This document shows, one piece after another, positions 1 to 12,651 of a stretch of 64,000 nt of DNA (position 1 is its first letter; the number at the start of each line of letters is the position of its first letter). The DNA is taken from assembly GCA_022925895.1 (NCBI GenBank), contig JAKSYS010000187.1, positions 1-64,000 of the forward strand, read 5' to 3'. Made by a program: the position numbers and the translations under genes. The DNA is from Fragilaria crotonensis. Its lineage: Eukaryota; Bacillariophyta; Fragilariophyceae; Fragilariales; Fragilariaceae. The notes beneath the pieces are model-generated. The model searched no databases. It saw only the letters and a program-made list of their open reading frames with translations, and was not told the origin of the DNA.

Positions 1-526
1 GCGTCGCGTCAATTGCTTCCACTTGTTTTCAATTTGTTCTCGAATCGACTCCAGATATCAAGGCAATCGCGAGAGCGGTTGATTAATGAGTGCTTGTCCC
101 GTTCGGCATTCCGACCATTTTGAGTCGTGGCCCGAAAGCGGCGGCCATGGCAATGCGCCACTCCCAGGAATCCTCCAACGTGACCCTACCGATCAATCAC
201 GGGAGATACTGCCCCCATGATGAGAGTGACGACAAAATCATTTATGCCAGACCGCGTTGCAGATAATCCGCCCTAAGGGAGGCCAGACAAAATGGCGTCT
301 TGTGGTTCATGGAGTTGGAATGCTCACCGGATAATGATCTTACATTTAACGACTATGGTCCCTCGCAGGCACTGCCCAGTCAAAGAGCATTCGGAACCTA
401 CATCTAGAATACATGAGTCTGCAAATACGCATATTCGCTCAATAAGAATGCATCAGATGTCATTAATTCAATCGATCTAAGGGCTGTGGCAAAGATTTGC
501 ACCGTCAAATCTCAAGAGAAGATAGT
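1..526. other. No gene recognised
   Basis: Left edge of the window. Only short open frames without recognisable motifs. It is the 3' flank of the cytochrome b5-like gene that ends at 527. Confidence 0.5.
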
Positions 527-1096
527 TCACACCGGCTTGGCGGTTGTTGGTCTCCTGGTGGTTGGCTTCCTGGTGGTGGGCTTTCTAGTGGTGGGCTTCC
601 TAGTGGTGGGCTTCCTAGTGGTGGGCTTCCTAGTGGTGGGCTTCCTCGTAGTTGGCCTCCTTGTGGTTGGCCTCCTGGTGGTTGGCCTCCTGGTGGTTGG
701 CCTCCTGGTGGTTGGCCTCCTGGTTGGGACCGCGGTGATTACACCGGTTTTCTGCAACGGACCGATACGGACAATACCAGGTTGGGTAATAACGGCCGCC
801 ATGGTAAAAGGATGATCACCTTTGTTGTACGCCTTCAAGTACAAGGCGTCGGCCTCGATACCTCCAGCCTTCAGGATATTGTTTACGCCGCCAAGATGTA
901 CAAAATTGGTAATGTCATAGACAATGCCCCCAAGAGCCGTCCAAAGTCCATTGGCGTAGGTTGCATGAGTTTGGAGCTCGGACAACGTTACGACGCGATC
1001 TGCAAGGGATCTCGTTTCGTAGTCGACGAATGTCTCTTCCACTTGTGCGGTGACAAAGGCAAGGATGGAGAGAAGACAGACAATCGGCAACTTCAT
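527..1096 (-). CDS. Secreted cytochrome b5-like protein with Thr-Arg-Pro-rich tail
   Basis: The frame encodes 189 residues. It opens with a hydrophobic signal peptide (about residues 1-17, ending near VTAQ). A cytochrome b5-like heme domain follows at about 30-120. The first heme ligand would be the His of a His-Leu-Gly-Gly motif (HPGG in most cytochromes b5), and the second the His of GDHPF. The last 60 residues are a tandem five-residue repeat (PTTRR, drifting to PTTRK), a low-complexity, basic, probably glycosylated stalk. A secreted or wall-bound heme protein is inferred; the electron partner is unknown. An ACGTCA site lies at 1253-1258, about 157 bp upstream. The start is the first ATG and is followed directly by the signal peptide. 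Opposite-strand frames over the repeat are by-products of its low complexity. Confidence 0.8.
   Translation of the reverse strand: MKLPIVCLLSILAFVTAQVEETFVDYETRSLADRVVTLSELQTHATYANGLWTALGGIVYDITNFVHLGGVNNILKAGGIEADALYLKAYNKGDHPFTMAAVITQPGIVRIGPLQKTGVITAVPTRRPTTRRPTTRRPTTRRPTTRRPTTRKPTTRKPTTRKPTTRKPTTRKPTTRKPTTRRPTTAKPV
539..727 (-). repeat. 15-bp coding tandem repeat (PTTRR/PTTRK)
   Basis: About twelve copies of a 15-bp unit, GTGGTGGGCTTCCTA and variants on the + strand, encode the tail of the cytochrome b5-like protein. Neighbouring copies are more alike than distant ones, which suggests recent unit expansion. Confidence 0.85.
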
Positions 1097-2421
1097 GGTT
1101 TCTAACGAATTGTGTGCCTTTTATGTTCAACTTCTGAAGATTATGAGGGCGCGTCTGAACAGGAGATTCGTCTCGACAAAAATTCGATCAACCAGTGAAA
1201 AACGCGTATCCCATGATATGGCTTAAATAGATCAAAATACAACGTAATCGTTACGTCATTTTCAATTGCTCCTTGCACATTTGCAATAGACTAATTGTCA
1301 GCCTCTGTCTGAGTCAAGAGAAACACACTTTTCAGGGAGGTGCGGGTGGTTTTGTTGGTTTCCAGACTTTGCTACACTCTGATATCCTGTACTCGTACTT
1401 GTACGAGACATCAATCACAATTATGAACAGTAGTACATCTATATATGTTATACTAGTGGGTGCCTCACATTTGATCGGAGTGTCTACTACAGGAAACTGG
1501 ACGTACAGTACCCCCAACCTGGTCGTACTCCGTATCACTACTTTTTCCCCTACAGTATGCAGTACCATGGTACCCACGTAGGAAACTTCATGAAGTACAG
1601 TACCAGGTACCTGGTACTTATCATGCCCCAGTATTGCAGTTCATCGCACGGTATATTTTACAGTAGCATTTGTCAAGCAACCTGTTCACAGCAAATTCAA
1701 TGAGTATTCCATCCAGTAACTTTGAATTCGTACAGTATTGTAGTTCAGTAACGTAACACACTGTCGTTTCAACATAAATTACCGTCCGTTTATGTACTGT
1801 AGACCTGTAGTACATGTAATCCACGTAACAGTGCAACATTTGATCCAGTACCCCAGAGTGGTCATACTCCGTAACAGACGCACACACGCACACACGCACA
1901 CACGCACACAATTAATTTATAATATAGTAGGATATGTACATACATGCTGTGGTATGTACGACAAAATGGATGGAGTACGTATGATACTTGAACCAAGATT
2001 TGACACGATTAGAAATCCGTATGATAAACATTCCTCATAGACATAGATTAGATCATTAGATGGAGTAACCAGAATTTGACACGATTAGAAATCCGTGAGC
2101 ATTCCTCATCAACACACACTTTCACCAGGGCTGGAAAAATAATCCTTTTTTCGGATCTGGGAAGTGGTTTATTCTTTTCATGTATTAAAACGCTAAAAAC
2201 ACCTTGGTTTTTGGTACTAAAACACCTTTCTGCTTCGTACGTGTACTGCAGTACATACATACTGTGCACTACAATACGATAAAATTCGCTCACTTCAGTA
2301 CAAGTACTCAAGTACTAGGTTGTAGGGTCGTAGCCAAAGCGCAGTTGCAGGTCTTAACAAAGACAGCAGACTTCATGCGTTGAAGCAATCTGTTCCTGCA
2401 GAAGACGTGATTTGTTCCATC
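1097..2421. other. Intergenic, GTAC-rich, no gene recognised
   Basis: No supported coding region. It holds a perfect 20-bp palindrome at 1599-1618 (AGTACCAGGTACCTGGTACT), many other GTAC-containing words, and a CA/CG microsatellite at about 1876-1912. The region 1-1.3 kb upstream of the cytochrome b5-like gene shows no other obvious signals. Confidence 0.5.
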
Positions 2422-3846
2422 TTAACCCCAGTGCGAAAAATACGTGCGACAAAAAAGACGACAAAAAGTTACGACGCCATAACAGAACAACAGAACAGCA
2501 ACCAACTCGCATTTGATTCTGAAAAGTACTTTTTTGTCCTTCTGACATACTACCTAAAGCTGTGACAATTGGTTCCCAATCATGATGTTCACAAAATTAC
2601 GACATCACGAACTCCGTCAATTATTTACGGAGTTTGATCCAGTTTGTCGCATGAAAAAAGCTAGCATGCAACAAAAAGGGGATTTAAAAAATAGCGGTCA
2701 TTACACGAGGATGAACATTGCCCAAAACACACCACGAACATACTACCCATAATGAGTTTTTTCTAATACAAATAGCTCGTACCACGTAAGATGTTGCTCA
2801 TTGCATCCTCGTCCATTAACAGCAATGTTGATGTGCAGAGAGAAAACATTACTATATTGGATATTGCTCTGAAGCAAAACATCCTCATGCTAGTATTTCT
2901 TCCTCAAGAAGGAATTAGCTTGCAGGGCAAGGACAGCAGATTGTTGTTGTTGGAAGTGAACGTCAGACTTGAAATCCTGAGGAGCAATCTCACGGGCAAG
3001 ACAATGAAAAGGAACCTTGTAGATCAAATGTTTGGAAGTCTTCTGGTAATGACAAAGAATCTCACGCAGAGCAATGGTTCCAGGACAGTCTTTGTGAGGC
3101 TTCATTATGCCTCCAGTGGCAGAAGCCGTCTTGCAAGCTGCCTTGGTGGGTGCAAGCGGGTGCTTATGAGAAGGAGCCTGTTTTCAGCGGTAGATTACAA
3201 ACGACAAGAAGTAGTTTGCTTGGTAGGGATCAAACACCCAGCAATAAGGTCATCAGTAGGCACATCCTCAAAGTTTGTGTATCACTTTCCGCTGGTCAGG
3301 CATCAGAGGCATGGGATCCCATGCGCATGATAGCAAGCATTGTTGTATCCACAGCAGAAGGAAAGGGTCAACACTTTGGCATCTTCCTCATCCAAATCCG
3401 CAGACACAAACATGAAAAGCACTGTTTCTTGCTCTGCAGCTACGGTCAATATTGTTGTCGCCATTGATGCCTGACATGATCGGCAACACCTTGAAGGAGT
3501 TGCAATCAGAGATGAAGAAGATGTTGTTGTTGTTGTTGTTGTTGTGCGCTTTGCAGATCACAAATTCAAAGCTTGCATCGGGGTGTACAAACACATCTCA
3601 CCGTATGTAGAACCTACAGAGAATGCAGTGCTTGAGTTCTAGTAAAAGGATTGGGTGCACAACTGGGTTCTGGATACCTTCAAGCAACAACAAGTAGCCT
3701 TCAGTTGTTGCAATTGACAAGAATCACTAAAAACATTTGTCAACGAAAATTGTCGCTAGCTTTTTTGTAGGACAAATATTTTGGGGTCGCCCAGAAATCG
3801 GGATACCTTTTGTGGCATGCCATGCGACAAAAAGTACTGGGGTTAA
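2422..3846. repeat. Possible MITE-like segment bounded by short inverted repeats
   Basis: TTAACCCCAGT at 2422-2432 is inverted as ACTGGGGTTAA at 3836-3846. A second inverted pair lies inside it (TTTGTCGCATG at 2643-2653 and CATGCGACAAA at 3821-3831). An AAAAAAGCTAGC stretch is also present in both orientations (about 2654 and 3755). The arms are short and diverged, and no clear target-site duplication is seen, so a degraded non-autonomous DNA element is only a suggestion. The segment contains the histone H3-like copy and a (TTG)n tract near 3520-3545. Confidence 0.3.
2920..3183 (-). pseudogene. Histone H3-like pseudogene fragment
   Basis: Read on the minus strand, the translation follows histone H3 from about Lys18 to Gln93. 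[20 protein letters not shown] stretch matches the TKAARKSAPATGGVKKPHR region, then PGTIALREI, then a match to the loop-alpha2 region ([17 protein letters not shown] against LVREIAQDFKTDLRFQ). It has extra residues (a Pro in REIAPQDF, added Gln in FQQQQSAV). The first ~17 residues of the tail are missing or interrupted by a stop at 3184-3186. The C-terminal third (LFEDTNL to RRIRGERA) is not recognisable. This is a decayed copy. No poly(A) trace proves retroposition. A rapidly evolving H3 variant is less likely because the C-terminal fold is gone. Confidence 0.7.
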
Positions 3847-4866
3847 AGCCAAGTAAGGTGTCCATTTCAAACTTGTTGCATCTAAGTTGCTGTCCCAGCC
3901 AGTATAGCATTAAAGCTTTTCAGAAAGCTGAATAGTACTTGTTCTTGCAAACTCTGTGCACTTCGCTTTGTAGGCAGATGTGCAGCTTGATCAATCCAAA
4001 GATAGAATTTCTTTCAGTTTCTCATTGACTTTCCACTTTCCAGCAGCACTTGAGATGCCAACAGATTCCACCAGAATGCAAGGAATACTGTGCCGGACAT
4101 CATCAAACCTCTCTAGAATTTTGGCCAGAAAAAAGTGGCTTTAATAAAGCAAAAGACACTTTTTCTAAAAAACACCTTGCCAGTCATGCGTTCACCTGTT
4201 CTTGAAACCCTCCAGTGCTGCTAGGCCAATCAACAATCAGCACAGACACAACAAGAGGCAATATTTTCAATAGTGCCTGCTCGCTAACTGGCGTCGCAAA
4301 CGCCTTTATGAAAAGCAAGGGAAAAACCCCAAATCACGTATTTTCAGCCGCTTGTACATGCAGCTTTCCATGATACTAGTATAGAACATATTATTATTGA
4401 TTTCACGATTACAAAATGGCAGAAACATTGTGCCAATAATGTATCATGTTATTTTTCTACTACTACTTATCACATTTATTTTGCCTGCCTTGCTTGCCTA
4501 TTTTCCACGGATGGCGGTGTGGTACTCCATTGTCTTCTTCTCACTTGTATTATTTCCAACCTTTTGACTCTGAGAGCATCATCTGCTGCGTGCTTCATCG
4601 TTATCAAACAGTTACAGCGCTGGTCTTATTGTGGTAAAGAGGTACTTCATCAACATCCGTCACTAAATCCGTCGCTGCTCCCAAAACATGACGACGAAAT
4701 TCTTCAACCGTCGAAATGTCAATACCCATATTGATCTTGATTGTCACGAGCCTTGTGACAATCGAGATCAACATGACTTGGGGTGAACGTTTGCTCCAGG
4801 TGCGCTGCTCCTCTCTCTTGGCCCTCCTCCTCCTCTCCTTTGCCTTGTTACTGAAAACCTAGTCGC
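3847..4866. other. No gene recognised
   Basis: AT-rich non-coding sequence with only short, motif-free frames. It lies beside the Harbinger-type relic and may include its non-coding end, but terminal repeats were not found. Confidence 0.4.
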
Positions 4867-5900
4867 TCATTGATACAAAAATAATGAAGACGTCCAGCCA
4901 ATTGCAACAATCAATTGCTTAACATTGTGAACTTTAATCTCCAAAGGTTGCGTAAGAATTCCCCACTTCTTCACCATCAAGTCAAAAGCTATTTCGATTC
5001 GAATTCGAAGTTGTTGGCTTGCAAAGAAATTGAAGTTGTCATTTCTAGCAGTTCTCGCATTTTCACCACGAAATATGGGAACAAGATGCTCACTGGCAGT
5101 ATATGCACAATCACCGATCGCACAGTACTTGCTTAAGACCGGGAAGTGATTCAATCAATGAACCTAATCGAATTTGCTTTATGGCATCGCAATCGTCCAT
5201 CACTCCTGGACCTGCAACGCCCACGAACAAAAATTGACAACTATGATCACACGCAGCCTGAATGTTTAGTCCATATGTCTGATAATGTCCGGAAAAAAGG
5301 ATTTGACATTTCTGACCTCGAATTTTGATGGCGTCTGAATTGGAGATGATATCCATCATTCACAGCAACACAATTCCAAATGCAGCCTTGAGAGCTGATT
5401 GACGTAAAGCCTTCTGCAGCCCATATTACTTCATTAGTTGTTTTCGGGAAATCAATAGACAGGTCGGAACATCGCTTGATGGCGTCAATACATCTCCAGA
5501 CAACACGATAAAGTAATGATGTTGAAATTCCGATGAAATACTTTATGTCAGAGTGAGAGGATCCACCAGCACAGTACCGCAGGCAGCAGTAGAGACACAA
5601 TTCTGGTACTAGAATTGCGCCACCCCGACATCGCGCTTTGATGGCATCCACCATTAGGTCGTGTCTTATAAGCAAAAGCAGCTTATCAAATGAAGGTTTT
5701 GACATCCGTATCTGCCTCTGGAAATCAGCCCTTGTAGCATGACAAAAACAGAAAGCATCCCATTCTAATCGTTGCTCAAATAGTGACGATGCACGGTGTG
5801 CTCTTGTTTTGGGAACCCTCCACAGCTTCTCAGCACCATACATAGCTGTCACTTCAAAAAGAGCCTTTTTTGGCATCAACAAGTGCCGAGACATCCTCAT
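4867..5900 (-). mobile_element. PIF/Harbinger-type transposase, broken
   Basis: Three overlapping minus-strand frames (5900-5247, 5359-5111, 5154-4867) together resemble one DDE_Tnp_4 (PIF/Harbinger) nuclease. The first carries the helical MSKPSFDKLLLLIRHDL region and the LCLYCCLRYCAGGSSHSDI region. The second carries SGHYQTYGLNIQAACDH and LFVGVAGPG. The third carries the second Asp (GDCAYTASEHLVP) and the likely catalytic Glu (RIRIEIAFDLMVKKWGIL). At least two frameshifts separate them, so no full transposase can be made. The companion Myb-like protein and the terminal inverted repeats were not identified. This is a plain DNA transposon relic. Confidence 0.75.
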
Positions 5901-7338
5901 CGTGAATGGGCTAACAATAGCAGTGTAGTACTCTGCTAGTGGTAGAACTGCTTTATCAAAGTCATCACAGTCCTGCTTCTCATCATACTAATCATCGCAT
6001 GACAACCTTGCTTGTTGTTACCATTTTAGTTTGATGGTGGGCGATGACGTTTACTGCACTTGATGCTGGTCTGTAAGTGCCCCACAAAGTAAACTTTACA
6101 GTATTTTTGTGGTACTTCTTATACATTCAACTGCATACGTTGGTTCACAAAGGCGACGTTGCTTCGTCTGACATCATCGTGCGATCGCTTTTTTGCCACA
6201 GCGGTGTTCCAATATTTGTTCTGAGAATTTAATCCTTGATCGACAATCTTCGGATCTTCTGCAACGAAAGATATACTGGGATTTTTTACTGTCGCTCGAT
6301 AAAGATGCTCCATTAAAATATACACGTGAAATGTTGACAAAAGATGAAGGGATGAAGGTGCAGTTTGACACATGACCTTCATCCTCAGACCCCCCTTTCC
6401 AGGATGAAGGTTATGGGCCCAAGGATGAAGCTTCACTTCCTTCATCGACATTTCAATCCGGGTTCGGAAAACTGCGACATTTGCTGACGTGTCGGATGAA
6501 ATTCCCTAAAATGGATGAAGATTTTTTCGATAGGAACCACCCTCACATGGATGATAGCCACCATGACACTTAGTGTTGCAGACAGTTACGGGCAGTAGAT
6601 TGATTTGATGCAGGACTGAAATAGGTGCCGATCGACTGTAGGACTCGTTTTAAGGCCAGCCATTTGGCGTACTTTGCGGACATTGGCTTTTAAAATGGGC
6701 GCGTTGACTAGCAGCCAATTGATCATTACCTGTATAGAGTGTTGAGAGTGATCATTTGGTTCATTAAAGCAGCAATTGTACATTTGGATCCAAAAACAGT
6801 TTTTCCGCGTAAACGCACCCAACTGTCGATTGACCTCTTGTCGTAAACTGGATTGCCGGTGATGACGAGAGTCCCGACTGTGAGCGAAGAGCCTGGTTTC
6901 TATCTTTCCAGAGAATGAACCACTTATTCCAAAGAATTGACACTAATCCCTCTAGCCATTGCTCTGGACGAGGCTTCTGGCGTTGATCAGATCATATTGT
7001 ATGCACGCGTTTAGCTTTTTGCTCTACTATCAGCAAGTAACTGCAGAAAACAAAGTTGCTACTTCCTACCTTTGTTGCATGTGCATCCTCTAGTATGATT
7101 GCTACCATGGTGGAATACCAAACACCAATGCCAAACTGATTAAAAAGTTTCTTTGGAGGAAGCAATCACTCCTTTATGCTGCATCATACTTATGCTTTGA
7201 TGCCAACATTTGCTGTGGCGGGCTAAAAAACAAAGCTCTCTGCGACAAATCTCTGAACTTGAGAGTCATCTTCTCAACATTGATGAATCCCGTGGTCTAG
7301 TAACAGTCCAACTATGAGTCACTGCCACCTTAATCAAC
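5901..7338. other. No gene recognised
   Basis: No frame with recognisable motifs. Two minus-strand frames (6119-6451 and 6586-6822) show no family resemblance. Probably transposon-derived filler between the Harbinger-type and copia-type relics. Confidence 0.4.
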
Positions 7339-8723
7339 ATGCAAACTCTCCACGACAAACGACTCACGATCCGCAACAAGGCCCCGTACCAATCTTCGCC
7401 CAACCGCAGCAGCAAGCTTTCAGCTAAAACCTACATCCTTATCACAACAATGGTGGAAACAATGCCAACAGCAGATAATAGCAATGCTAACACCATGGAC
7501 CTCCCTTACCAGGCCCCTCAAGCGACAAACCCAGCCAGCACCAGAACACCAACAACCACTGTCGCACCAACTCCCCTTCAACACGTCCATCAATTCAAAA
7601 ACAGCCCACCAATCAACCACCTCTCCGTCCGATGTCGAACCCAACTCACCGCCCAATGTTTGCAACAACTGCGGCAGACCCGGTCACTATTCCCGCAAGA
7701 ATTGCACAAATCCAACACGCAATGCAACTCCCAATCATGGCACATCCTCTTGATCCTCTCCGAACAATGAAACTTCCGCCCCCGCAATCAACAAATAGCC
7801 AATTTTGTCACTGACTCTGGAGAAAACATGTAAGAAAATGTTATCACCAAGAAGCTTTTCAAGCTTCATCCCTTGACCCAATGGATGCCACTTGTTGTCC
7901 TGGCTCAATCCCATAGCCCAACCCAGCACTCCCCCCCAATGGTGATCAAGCAAAATCTACTTGATCAAGACACAACATTTCTTCTCACCAGATTCTAAAA
8001 TCCGGTCTGTCTGTCAGCCCGTTTTTAGTTTGCTGGGATGCGTGGTTGTGTCGGACGAGCCCACCACCATGGTGGGTTCAATGCCTTTTTCCAGCAGCCA
8101 GAGCATGGATCTCTGTGATCCCTCGCTTCGCTGTTCAGACCACTGCTGCACCCTTTCTGGGTGTCAGAAAAAGTCCTTTTGTTGGAATGGTCGACCAACC
8201 GAGGTGGATTCACTCACCATGGTCAAGACCATGCATGTGACGTCGTTCGTGGTACCTCTACTGGCTACTCGTGTACTGTCCATGGCTCTGCTGTACGGTC
8301 GACCACTGTTCACGCGTTTCACAACGTTCAGCACTGGTACTTACAATACCAGTATTTTCTCTGGAACCGGATTGCCGGCTACTGTGCCCATGCGTACTAG
8401 AGCCAGCAGCTGGTTCCTGTCTATCTTTCTCACTTCAAATAATGTCTGCTTGACAGGAGGTTCCGGAATTTTGGCTCTTTTACCTTTAAGTGTATAGTGG
8501 CTACGTATACAGTACTAATTCTACAACTTCGTTCATCACGCCGGACAAATATTCCACGTTCCATCACCCCTTCAAATGTCCGGATCATTAGGTACATTAA
8601 TTGCATGACGTGACAAATTTTGAGCTTTAAGTAAAGAACTTGAGCTTAGACTTTGCGACAACGGAATCGACGTTTTATGAAAATCCTACTTAAGGATATA
8701 AGACATTTGAAGTGTCGGCAGCC

Positions 8724-8793
8724 GTTGTCTCAAGAGCCGCTGGCTCAAGAGCCATTGGCTCAAGAGCCGCTGGCTCAAGAGCCAACGGCTGAA
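8724..8793. repeat. 15-bp tandem repeat GGCTCAAGAGCCxxT, array 1
   Basis: About four to five units of GGCTCAAGAGCC plus a 3-base spacer. Each unit is built around a near-palindrome (GGCTC AA GAGCC), so single strands could fold into small hairpins. The same unit recurs at 9010-9095. Confidence 0.85.
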
Positions 8794-9009
8794 CAACAGC
8801 CCCCGACGAAGTCAAACTCAAGAACACACTTTTTTGTGTGTCATAGAGCTTGTCATTCGCTTAATGTATTCTCTTCATACTTGAATATTGTTTCGCCGAT
8901 GCTTACAGAAAATGCTATATAGCAACCATAGATGACCTGTCATTTCTTTCGTTCCCCGTTTGGCGAGTTCTCATTTAAGGAAAACACGTTCCTCGACTAG
9001 TTCGACGAA

Positions 9010-9095
9010 GTAAACTGGCTCTTGAGCCAGTGGCTCAAGAGCCAATGACTCAAGAGCCAATGACTCAAGAGCCTCTGGCTCAAGAGCCAACGTCT
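9010..9095. repeat. 15-bp tandem repeat GGCTCAAGAGCCxxT, array 2
   Basis: About five units of the same 15-bp sequence as array 1, 220 bp downstream. The first unit is in reverse orientation (GGCTCTTGAGCC), giving a head-to-head pair with the next. Some units read GACTCAAGAGCC. Confidence 0.85.
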
Positions 9096-11650
9096 TTTCC
9101 AAATATCCCTACATAGTACTAGGGTTCATCCAAGACATTGAATCGATGTCGTACTTGTCATAACAAACGATGTTAACAAAGTTCCAAAACTTAAGCACGG
9201 TTTTTATTATTGTGGTTCAACAGAAGACATTCTATCATTTTGAAACGTGGAATTATTTAGGTTTTCGTCGAACATATTTCTGGTAGATAATCTGCGTGAA
9301 AGGTATGAGAAACATAAAAGAGCCGAAATTCCGGAACCTCCAGGTGATCAGAACAGCTTTTCTGCCACGGTCCACCGCCGTCATTCTACAAACCACCTGC
9401 ACTGTCAGCTGGCTTCCTACTGTACCACCACCTGTGCTACTATCCCTTCTTTCCCCGTGAGCACTGCGTCCGCGGTATTTCTACTTTCACTCTGAGCCAC
9501 CGTACTCATGTGTTACAGTACTTTGCGTGGAGACACACATGTCTCTGCTCTGCTACGAAAGTTGTGTACGATATTCACTACTCAGTCACTAAAAAAATTT
9601 CGCCCGCCCGCTTGAGGGCCAGCAACATGAAATGCCTCGTCATAGAAATAGTTCGCGAATAAACATGTATAAAGAGTTTAGTATACTTGATCAAGACATC
9701 CTACCTTCTAGCACTCATCACTCTCCACCAAACTAAGGAACAACAGACTACTTCCTTGATGCCACGCAATGCTCTTATCAACATTTTGGCCCGCCTCTGC
9801 AAGTTAGGTTCCAGACACTGGTGCAATAAGCCACTAGTACGCACTAGTCTTCAGTGATCTCTGCAATGTCACACTCTGCAGCAGTGTACCTGTCTCCCTT
9901 CCAGACAGCAGTTCTAAGTTGTCTACCTACAAAGGCACCACAGAATGCCTCAGCTGTTGGTGCCTACTATCCTTGCTGACTGCTGCACTATCTTACAAAC
10001 AAAACTTTAGTGTCTTGAATTACAATCATGATGCATGCCACCACCACGCATCCAACTTCCAAACAATTCTACAAACACCTGGCCCATCCTATGCCAGGAA
10101 CTACCACCACAACATTACCCTGTCTCAGTCACCTCTTCACCTGATCTCAACCATGAACTCTCAATCCTGGTCAATGAGGATGATCCGTTAACCACCCTAC
10201 CTCTTGAGCTTGTTACTCGACACCTTGCTTACCACAATTTCCAAAATCTCATGCTTGGATATCTTCAACAAACCCGGAATGGCCATGTACGGTCCCCAAC
10301 AATTGATCCAAACTCTGAGCCTCTTTGTATATCTATTTGCCAGCAAAAGTGTGCTCATAACAAGACCCTGCAACATGAAGGCACCGAACCATTTCATAGA
10401 CTACATCTTGACTTGATGCGCAACCCATTCTGCTATGGTCTTACCAACAACAAAAAATATTCTGCTTATCATATCATTGTCACATTTCCTGGCAAAATTG
10501 CTAGCTGGATTGGCCGACCAGCTGGGAGCATAGCATCCATCATCTCAGCCTTCAAGTCCTGGCTGACCAAAAGAGAACATGTGGGCAGAACACAATCAGT
10601 CCGCTTCATTTGTACCAATGCTGGAACCGCATTCACCTCGCAAAATTTATCACTGAATGTACCGATCTTGGCATAAAAGTTGAAGAGGCTGCCCCACCAT
10701 AACAGCAATGATTCCATCAAATTTTTTTTTGAGATCCATCAAAAATTGTTTTGATGTCCAATTCCTTGGCCCTGCTCAATTGTTCCTGCAAATGTGCATC
10801 CATCAGCACCAAGACTCAAGCTATACCTTGGAGCAACACCATCATGTTTTGAACACCCTTGTGCAATATTATGACCTGTATTCCAAATTCCCCAAGCATG
10901 ACACTCCATTCCTGCCAGACTTCACCTTCAGCAAAGAAAACCACCCTGTCACAGAACAAGCAAGACATTGCACTTGTTGTGAAAAGCAGCAGCAATGACT
11001 ACCCTTTCACTCTGCTGTGTACACTCTCCTCTACCTGGCATACAACACCCAAGATGACTTCCTCTTTGGTGCTGTCTGCAAACTTGCCAAAGCCTGTAGC
11101 TATTGCTCCTGGAATTCTCAACTTCTGCACCCTGCTTTCCTGGCTCATCAGCTACCTAGCTATGCCACTGCCCTGTTCAAGAAGTTCTACCATGATTGTG
11201 CACATCCCATCCTATCTCTGAGAGCCGCCTACACAATTGCATCCCCTATGCTGATCCACTTTTCTCTGATGCCAGCTGGCAAGACCGCCCAGACACTGGT
11301 CACTCAACCATTGGTGGCTACATGATCTTCCACAATGGAGCACTGTTGCAATATCAACCTCTGATGCTAAATACATGGCTACATGCTCTGCCACCATGGC
11401 CACTGCCCACATCCGTACCTTGGCACAAAACAATGGCTGGAATCAACTCAGCGCTTACCCACCATACCTGCAATCTCAATGATTAACAATGAAGCCACTG
11501 CCCTAATTGCCAAGAATTGCAAACTCACCACCCTCAAGACCAGTCACATTGAATGAAGCTTCCATTCTTTGTCTGACAAGGCCAAAAGGCAGTATGCTCC
11601 AGCTTCTGATCCAATCTACTGTTGCACCATCAAGAGTCATCTGACCACTT

Positions 11651-12651
11651 TCCATTGCAAGACTAGTTTCTCCTGAGAATCAGACCTCTTGTCCTTTTGA
11701 ATTTGAGATGCCTTCCCTAGTGTAGATGCCATCTCATTTCTACATACTGGTCTACAGCCTGATGACCTCTGGTACAAAATTGGATGCCATCTACATTAGC
11801 CTTGAAGTCTCATCTGCTCCTCACCTTTTCATCATGTGGCTCCCTCATTTCGATTTTCATTATTTTCCATCTTCTACATTGTTTATCACCCAAAGGAACG
11901 GCCTTTACTTCCCACCTATTGTTTCACTACTACATCTACACAGTTGTACTACCAGGTACTGGTACCTATCATACATTCTATCATGGTCAACCGTCAACCC
12001 TACTATGTTGCCCACAGCCATGTCCGCCATTTCCAGTGCCAAGTCCGTCATACGTACGCCCAGACCTGCCGTCCGCCCCTGTCCCCCAGCGTACTGTCGG
12101 CCAGTACTGGCGTACCGTCAACAAGAATACTGTCGTAAACCATTCACAGTACAGTACGACACTGATTCACCACGTGACGTACGTGGTGACTGTGGATTCA
12201 CTTCCTCATCAGTGGTGTGCGGAGTGCGGATGAGTACTCGAGTACTGGTGTCACAGGATTTGTTGTTTGGCCACGCAGGGGTTCACAGGCTAGACGACAG
12301 CTCAACAATTGCGCGTCGACTGCCTGCAGGATGTGCCAGCGTGAGGGACGACTTGGACAGCTCAGAATACCGTCAACGTGTCAAACATATTTAGAGACTT
12401 TGAGTATCAGAGTACCAGGTATCTCATTCCTTCGAGTCGCATCTATGGAGGCAGTACCTGATTACGTTTTGCGAGTCCGCACACGTACGTACGCCCTCTC
12501 AGCGGAGTCATGGCATGAAGTACAGATCTGGATGGCGAAGAAACAACCAACCAAGCGTCATTAACACATTCGTCAATACATTCGTAACACACTGCTTGAA
12601 CGGAACAAAGCAAAGAACCGCCGATTCCTACAAAACCAACAATCAGTAATA
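11651..12651. other. Intergenic and 5' flank of the PH-domain gene
   Basis: No convincing gene, although several frames stay open. It contains GTAC-rich words (TACCAGGTACTGGTACC near 11950). A perfect inverted repeat CACCACGT/ACGTGGTG lies at 12168-12188, surrounding a TGACGT core at 12175-12180. This is about 470 bp upstream of the gene starting at 12652 and could bind a bZIP dimer, though that is inference only. Confidence 0.4.

Larger units (their letters stand above)
7339..11650 (+). mobile_element. Ty1/copia-type LTR retrotransposon fossil (broken)
   Basis: Separate degraded pieces follow copia order on the plus strand: a gag-like part with a CCHC zinc knuckle (C-x2-C-x4-H-x4-C near 7665-7710), an integrase-core-like part (about 10400-10650), and reverse-transcriptase/RNase H-like parts (about 10750-11500). 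The style resembles diatom copia (CoDi-like) elements. The middle (about 7.9-9.9 kb) shows no copia similarity and holds 15-bp repeat arrays, so other DNA may have been inserted there. LTRs and target duplications were not found and the borders are approximate. It is clearly broken, with many interruptions (roughly ten or more), and is probably old. No active product is expected. Confidence 0.7.

Noticed and set aside
7961-8497. 178-codon plus-strand frame
   Set aside because: No motif, odd composition, overlapping open frames; inside the retrotransposon relic.
11726-12394. 222-codon plus-strand frame
   Set aside because: No recognisable domain, several overlapping frames, GTAC-rich intergenic composition.
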